From JACKAQ01 sp020634975 [NCBI: Calditrichia bacterium] (GTDB lineage: Bacteria > Calditrichota > Calditrichia > RBG-13-44-9): a stretch of 64,000 bases of DNA. The notes under the pieces are model-generated. The model made no database searches and was not told the origin of the DNA. It saw only the letters and a list, made by a program, of their open reading frames with translations. Where the stretch lies: assembly GCA_020634975.1 (NCBI GenBank), contig JACKAQ010000001.1:1488001-1552000 (forward strand). The letters run 5' to 3'. Below are positions 62,614-64,000 of this stretch, one piece after another; position 1 is the stretch's first letter; every line of letters begins with the position of its first letter. Position numbers and translations under genes: made by a program.

Positions 62614-64000
62614 TCAAAATTTAAAACTGTAACTGATCGCCGGGATAATCGGGAACAGGCTGACCTGTTTCATCACCCGGTTGCCGTTGTCGTCCTCATC
62701 CTGATAAATGAAAAAAGGATTTTTCCGGCTATACAAATTGTAAACGCTGAATGTGAAAATGCCGCCATCGCGGGTTTTGCCGCGAAAAAATCGCAAACTG
62801 ACATCCAGCCGATGGTAATTGGCCATCCGGAAACCGTTGCGCGAACCGTAAATATTTTGCGTGCCGGTGTATCCCAAAAACGGGTTGTTGTATCCGGTCG
62901 GGTTAAGCTGAATTTGCGCGATGGGCAGCGTGATTGCCGCACCGGTGCCAAACACAAAATTGGTTGAAAATTCCCATTTTTTCGAAATATCGTGTGCAAC
63001 AACGGCGGATAAATCATGCCGCCGGTCGTATCGATAGGGAAACGCTTTGCCATCGTTCAGCGAAGCAAACTGGCGATTGCTCCACGAGAGCGTGTAGCCC
63101 AGCCATCCGGTGGTGCGCCCGCGTTTTTTCTGCAGAAAAAATTCCGCGCCGTATGCCTCGCCTTCACCGGACTGAACCTTGTTTTGCCAATCGGTATCCA
63201 GCGCAAGGTAGTTGGCGCCCTCCCGGTATTCGATGAGGTCGTTCATTTTTTTGTAATAGATTTCGAAACTGAATTCGTATCGCCGGTCTGCCAGCGAACG
63301 GGCGATGCCAACCGCCGCCTGCCACGATTCCTGCGGTTTCACGCGATCGGTTGCGGGCACCCACAAATCTGTCGGCAAGCCGATGCCGGAGTTGGTGAGC
63401 AGATGGATATATTGATTCATACTCGCGAACGAGCTTTTCAGCGCGTATCCGCCGGGCAGGCGATAATTGAGCGAAACCCGGGGTTGCAGCGATGTGTGCG
63501 TGGTGTTTTTCACCTGAAATCCGGATGCGTGCACGCCGATATTTGCGGAAAAATCGTCGGATATTTTTACATCATCTTCAATATAAACAATAGCTTCCAG
63601 CGCGTTGACATCAGCGGATGGTTTCAGCAGCAGGTCAACAGGAGAATCGCTGTCCTCATTGTATTGATAAGCGCCGGGACTAAAATTGTGATGGGTAATT
63701 CCGGTGCCGAATCGGATGCTGTGCCGGGTATTCGGGATGTAATCGAAATCCACCCGGGCGCTCCAGTCGCGGATGCCGGAGAAGTAATTGGCCACATACG
63801 AGTCATCACCGCTGCGCTCTTTAGTCGTAATATCGAAGCGGTATTTGCTGAACGTGACAATCGTGTTGCTGAACAATTTTTTGCTGAACAGGTGATTCCA
63901 GCGAAAGGTTCCGGTCAAATTTCCCCAGCCGGTTTCCGCTGTAAAATCGGGTGTTTCGCTGTCGAAATCGTTATTTTCTTCGGCGTAAAATTGATCGTCG
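62614..64000 (-). CDS. TonB-dependent receptor, C-terminal part (5' end beyond right edge)
   Basis: The frame enters from the right edge (DDQFYAEENNDFDSETPDF) without a start and stops at 62614, 462 residues in the window. All of it is outer-membrane barrel: alternating strands such as KLFSNTIVTFSKYRFDITTKE, VNALEAIVYIEDDVKISDDFSANIGVHASGFQ, SWQAAVGIARSLADRRYEFSFEIYYKKMNDLIEY and DLSAVVAHDISKKWEFSTNFVFGTGAAITLP. The last strand ends ISYSFKF, with the terminal phenylalanine required for barrel insertion. Plug and TonB box are outside the window. With the following DUF4249 lipoprotein it should form an energised uptake system of unknown substrate. Confidence 0.92.
   Translation of the reverse strand, partial: DDQFYAEENNDFDSETPDFTAETGWGNLTGTFRWNHLFSKKLFSNTIVTFSKYRFDITTKERSGDDSYVANYFSGIRDWSARVDFDYIPNTRHSIRFGTGITHHNFSPGAYQYNEDSDSPVDLLLKPSADVNALEAIVYIEDDVKISDDFSANIGVHASGFQVKNTTHTSLQPRVSLNYRLPGGYALKSSFASMNQYIHLLTNSGIGLPTDLWVPATDRVKPQESWQAAVGIARSLADRRYEFSFEIYYKKMNDLIEYREGANYLALDTDWQNKVQSGEGEAYGAEFFLQKKRGRTTGWLGYTLSWSNRQFASLNDGKAFPYRYDRRHDLSAVVAHDISKKWEFSTNFVFGTGAAITLPIAQIQLNPTGYNNPFLGYTGTQNIYGSRNGFRMANYHRLDVSLRFFRGKTRDGGIFTFSVYNLYSRKNPFFIYQDEDDNGNRVMKQVSLFPIIPAISYSFKF

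Overview
The window (about 47-50% GC by eye) is a chromosomal segment of a Gram-negative, didermic bacterium of the FCB type. Three observations suggest this: a TonB-dependent receptor paired with a DUF4249-type lipoprotein, a multihaem cytochrome with a C-terminal sorting domain of the type IX secretion kind, and TolC and beta-barrel proteins. The mix with a Psr-type molybdoenzyme and archaeal-type HMG-CoA synthase would fit Calditrichota or a neighbouring phylum better than a classical gut Bacteroidota, but this is inference. No rRNA, tRNA, CRISPR array, phage or insertion sequence was recognised.

Layout. 1-5.9 kb: N-terminal part of a tricorn-like protease, a small membrane/winged-helix protein, a TolC-family protein, a CCA-adding enzyme and a small membrane protein with a candidate sigma-54 promoter. 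6-13 kb: one leftward respiratory/sulfur cluster (Tat-exported molybdopterin oxidoreductase, four-cluster ferredoxin, NrfD membrane anchor, two YeeE/YedE halves, a rhodanese-like protein without its catalytic Cys, and a TPR lipoprotein with an apparent frameshift), with a divergent sodium/solute symporter. 15-22 kb: nitrogen assimilation (amt, P-II, glnA, with a candidate sigma-54 promoter before amt) followed by a GAF kinase and an NtrC-type regulator. 22.6-25.3 kb: archaeal-type HMG-CoA synthase, thiolase and DUF35 Zn-ribbon protein.

25.4-41.5 kb is the most remarkable stretch: eight consecutive leftward genes, nearly all signalling. A tight five-gene operon encodes a hybrid kinase, an ammonium-transporter/histidine-kinase fusion, a response-regulator kinase, a periplasmic solute-binding protein without any permease, and another hybrid kinase with a periplasmic domain. 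Three of the kinases end in the same roughly 90-residue HPt-like tail that lacks a phosphorylatable His. Next to it lie an HDOD protein, a fourth kinase, a small outer-membrane barrel and a second NtrC-type regulator. I read this as a multi-input phosphorelay for nitrogen and carbon status.

41.7-50.4 kb: a cupin/DNA glycosylase/HD-hydrolase operon, two tandem ATP-grasp ligases of unknown product, an OmpR/histidine-kinase pair and an M2 peptidase lipoprotein. 50.5-56.6 kb: the sorted five-haem cytochrome, an unrecognised exported protein, an M14 carboxypeptidase and a SpoU/TrmH methyltransferase. 56.9-61.6 kb: secD-secF-STAS and purA, each with a clear terminator. 61.7-64 kb: DUF4249 lipoprotein and a TonB-dependent receptor running off the right edge. 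Short palindromic repeats lie between several genes, twice exactly between convergent gene ends.
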